Source: Rhodospirillaceae bacterium UBA3470 | GTDB taxonomy: Bacteria; Pseudomonadota; Alphaproteobacteria; Rhodospirillales; Casp-alpha2 | Direction of reading: 5' to 3' | Length of the DNA stretch: 6,070 bases | Assembly: GCA_002378125.1 (NCBI GenBank) | Contig: DFRF01000152.1 | Span: 1-6,070 of the forward strand | Part shown: one piece after another, positions 4,561-6,070 of the stretch | Numbering within the stretch: the first letter of the stretch is position 1 | How the letters are laid out: each line of letters starts with the position of its first letter | Notes under the pieces: generated by a model | What the model saw: the letters and a program-made list of their open reading frames with translations, nothing else | Told to the model about the DNA's origin: nothing | The model's database searches: none | Made by a program: the position numbers and the translations under genes

Positions 4561-6070
4561 ACGAGCAGCCGGGTGCCAATCTGAAGTTTGTGTCCCGCAA
4601 GCGCCGGGTCCGCGAAGACAAGCGTTTCGTTACGGGCACGGCAGTATTCGCGCAAGACGTCAATTTGCCGAATATGAAGCATTGCGCGGTAGTGCAAAGT
4701 CCGTATCCGCGCGCTAAGATCCTATCCATCGATGCCAGCCTGGCATTGGCCATGGAAGGCGTGCGCTATGTCCTGACTGGGGACGAGTTCCGTGCAAACG
4801 CTGATGACATTAAGTTCGGCCTGAATACGCCGGAGGTTAAGTGGTACCCCTTGGCCGTTGATATGACGCGCTATGCTGGTGAGTGGGTAGCGGTCGTTGT
4901 CGCCGACGATCCGTATACGGCCGAAGATGCAGCGGAGTTGGTGGAGGTTGATTACGAAGCCCTGAAACCCATCATCGATCCGGAACAAGCCTATGAGGAG
5001 AAAGATAGCCTTGTCCATCCGGCGCATGGCTCGAACGTTCTATATGACGGGCATTTCTACTGGGGTACAGTAGACGAGGATTTCGTCGCCGCCGAGGAGA
5101 GACTTTCATATCGGGTTCGTTGGGGACGCAGTTCGACTGTTCCCATCGAGACTTTTGGGGTTGTCGCGCGTTGGGACGAGGCGGTCGATATCTTGGATGT
5201 CTGGGCATCGATCCAGATGCCGAACTACGTGGAGCTTCTGGCTGCGACCCTTCGTATCCCGCTGAATTGTGTTCGCCTGCATCAAGATGTCGATGTTGGT
5301 GGCAGCTATGGCGTCAAACGGGGTATCAAGCACAGCGTTATCGTCGGCTATCTGAGCCGACTTTTGCGCGCACCTGTGCGTATGATCGAGGATCGATTGA
5401 TAAACATGGCGAGCGGTGACGCCCACGGTCCTGACCGAATTTTTGATACCCAGGTGGCCTTCAATCGCGACGGGAAGATCTTATCCCTAAAGATCCGGGC
5501 TCTGGATGACGCTGGAGCCTACCCGGGTCGGGCACCGTTCCAACTGGCCAAACCGATCAGCGCGATCGTCGGGCCGTACAAGATCAACTCGGTTCAGTAC
5601 GATGCCATCTCCGTGCTCACGAATAAGACCGGACAAGTACCGGTGCGAGGTTTTGGTCAGTCGCCGACCAACTACATGATCGAGACTGCTGTGGACAAAG
5701 TGGCCCGTCATTTGAATTTGGACCGGATTGAAGTGCGTCGGCGGAACTTTATCAACCACGATGAGTTCCCGTATCAGATCCCAAGCGGTTCAAAATACGA
5801 CAGTGGTGATTATCACACTGTTCTGCAAAAGGCCCTTGATGCCGCCAACTATGACGAACTTATCAATCGCCGGGATGCAGCCCGCGCGGAAGGCCGGCTG
5901 GCTGGGATCGGGATTGGCACGTGCCTCGAACCCGGCGGCGGCAACAATATCTTCGAATATCTCATGAACCCATCGGCCGAGATCACGACCTTTTCGGAAG
6001 GTGCTGAAATTCGGGTCGACCCGGACGGCTTGGTTACCGGCGTAATCGGCACTACCACATCAGGGCAGGG
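4557..6070 (+). CDS. Molybdenum hydroxylase molybdopterin-binding (large) subunit, xanthine dehydrogenase family (3'-truncated by window)
   Basis: The catalytic subunit, oxidising its substrate at a molybdopterin cytosine dinucleotide-type cofactor. The first 504 codons are present with no stop; the family is usually about 750-800 residues, so roughly a third lies beyond the edge. Residues about 10-140 form the aldehyde oxidase a/b hammerhead domain (REDKRFVTGTAVFAQDVNLP, later YAGEWVAVVVADDPYTAEDA). The Mo-binding part has VGGSYGVK (247-254, family GGxFGxK), RGFGQSP (364-370) at the active-site loop, VRRRNFI near 395, and ends at the Gln of SGQG, the start of a pterin contact. Form I CO dehydrogenase has AYxCSFR and form II AYRGAGR at that loop; neither is present, so CO oxidation is unlikely. 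GAGG at 4546-4549 precedes the ATG, which overlaps the previous stop. The substrate cannot be deduced; no maturation genes are seen in the window. Confidence 0.93.
   Translation, partial: MNEQPGANLKFVSRKRRVREDKRFVTGTAVFAQDVNLPNMKHCAVVQSPYPRAKILSIDASLALAMEGVRYVLTGDEFRANADDIKFGLNTPEVKWYPLAVDMTRYAGEWVAVVVADDPYTAEDAAELVEVDYEALKPIIDPEQAYEEKDSLVHPAHGSNVLYDGHFYWGTVDEDFVAAEERLSYRVRWGRSSTVPIETFGVVARWDEAVDILDVWASIQMPNYVELLAATLRIPLNCVRLHQDVDVGGSYGVKRGIKHSVIVGYLSRLLRAPVRMIEDRLINMASGDAHGPDRIFDTQVAFNRDGKILSLKIRALDDAGAYPGRAPFQLAKPISAIVGPYKINSVQYDAISVLTNKTGQVPVRGFGQSPTNYMIETAVDKVARHLNLDRIEVRRRNFINHDEFPYQIPSGSKYDSGDYHTVLQKALDAANYDELINRRDAARAEGRLAGIGIGTCLEPGGGNNIFEYLMNPSAEITTFSEGAEIRVDPDGLVTGVIGTTTSGQ

Noticed and set aside
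4130..6058. Numerous minus-strand and off-frame reading frames inside the [2Fe-2S] and Mo subunit genes
   Set aside because: They lie opposite strongly conserved genes and have low-complexity shadow composition.
4557..6070. Annotation as genuine form I carbon monoxide dehydrogenase large subunit
   Set aside because: The AYxCSFR loop carrying the copper-binding cysteine is absent; RGFGQSP is found instead.
1..6070. CRISPR arrays, tRNA/rRNA genes, insertion sequences
   Set aside because: No regularly spaced repeats, cloverleaf-like segments, transposase motifs or terminal inverted repeats were seen.

Overview
The window looks like chromosomal DNA of a moderately GC-rich proteobacterium. An alphaproteobacterium is most likely, judging from the CueR/HmrR-type regulator, the YHS-domain protein and the M-S-L order of the molybdenum hydroxylase genes. 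This is inference from family resemblance; no marker gene fixes the taxon.

Layout. (1) 1-597, +: the 3' part of an isopenicillin-N-synthase-type 2-oxoglutarate/Fe(II) oxygenase, entering from the left edge. (2) 689-1090, -: a CueR/HmrR-type copper-responsive MerR regulator, with a near-perfect CueR-type dyad at 1162-1182 upstream of it. (3) 1249-1470, +: only the C-terminal end of a MauG/cytochrome c peroxidase-type protein, probably a remnant. (4) 1524-1841, -: a small conserved-looking helical protein of unknown function. (5) 1842-2214: about 370 bases with no supportable gene. (6) 2215-2559, +: a small single-pass membrane protein with a long coiled coil. (7) 2710 to about 3118, +: a YHS-domain gene broken by one extra G. 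(8) 3197-6070, +: a tightly coupled operon for a three-subunit molybdenum hydroxylase of the xanthine dehydrogenase/CO dehydrogenase family: FAD subunit, [2Fe-2S] subunit, and a molybdopterin subunit running off the right edge.

How the genes work together. Only the last three clearly form one machine. The Mo subunit oxidises a substrate, electrons pass through two [2Fe-2S] clusters to FAD, and a terminal acceptor takes them. Both junctions are 4-base ATGA stop/start overlaps, so the genes are almost certainly co-translated. The Mo subunit lacks the AYxCSFR loop of form I CO dehydrogenase and carries RGFGQSP instead, so the substrate is probably not CO and remains unknown.

The middle of the window (1191-3196) looks eroded: a peroxidase tail, a gene-poor gap and a frameshifted YHS gene. 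The copper regulator keeps a good operator but no copper export gene is next to it here. The corrected YHS frame stays open straight into the FAD-subunit frame, which is the oddest structural feature. I see no convincing evidence of a wholly new system.
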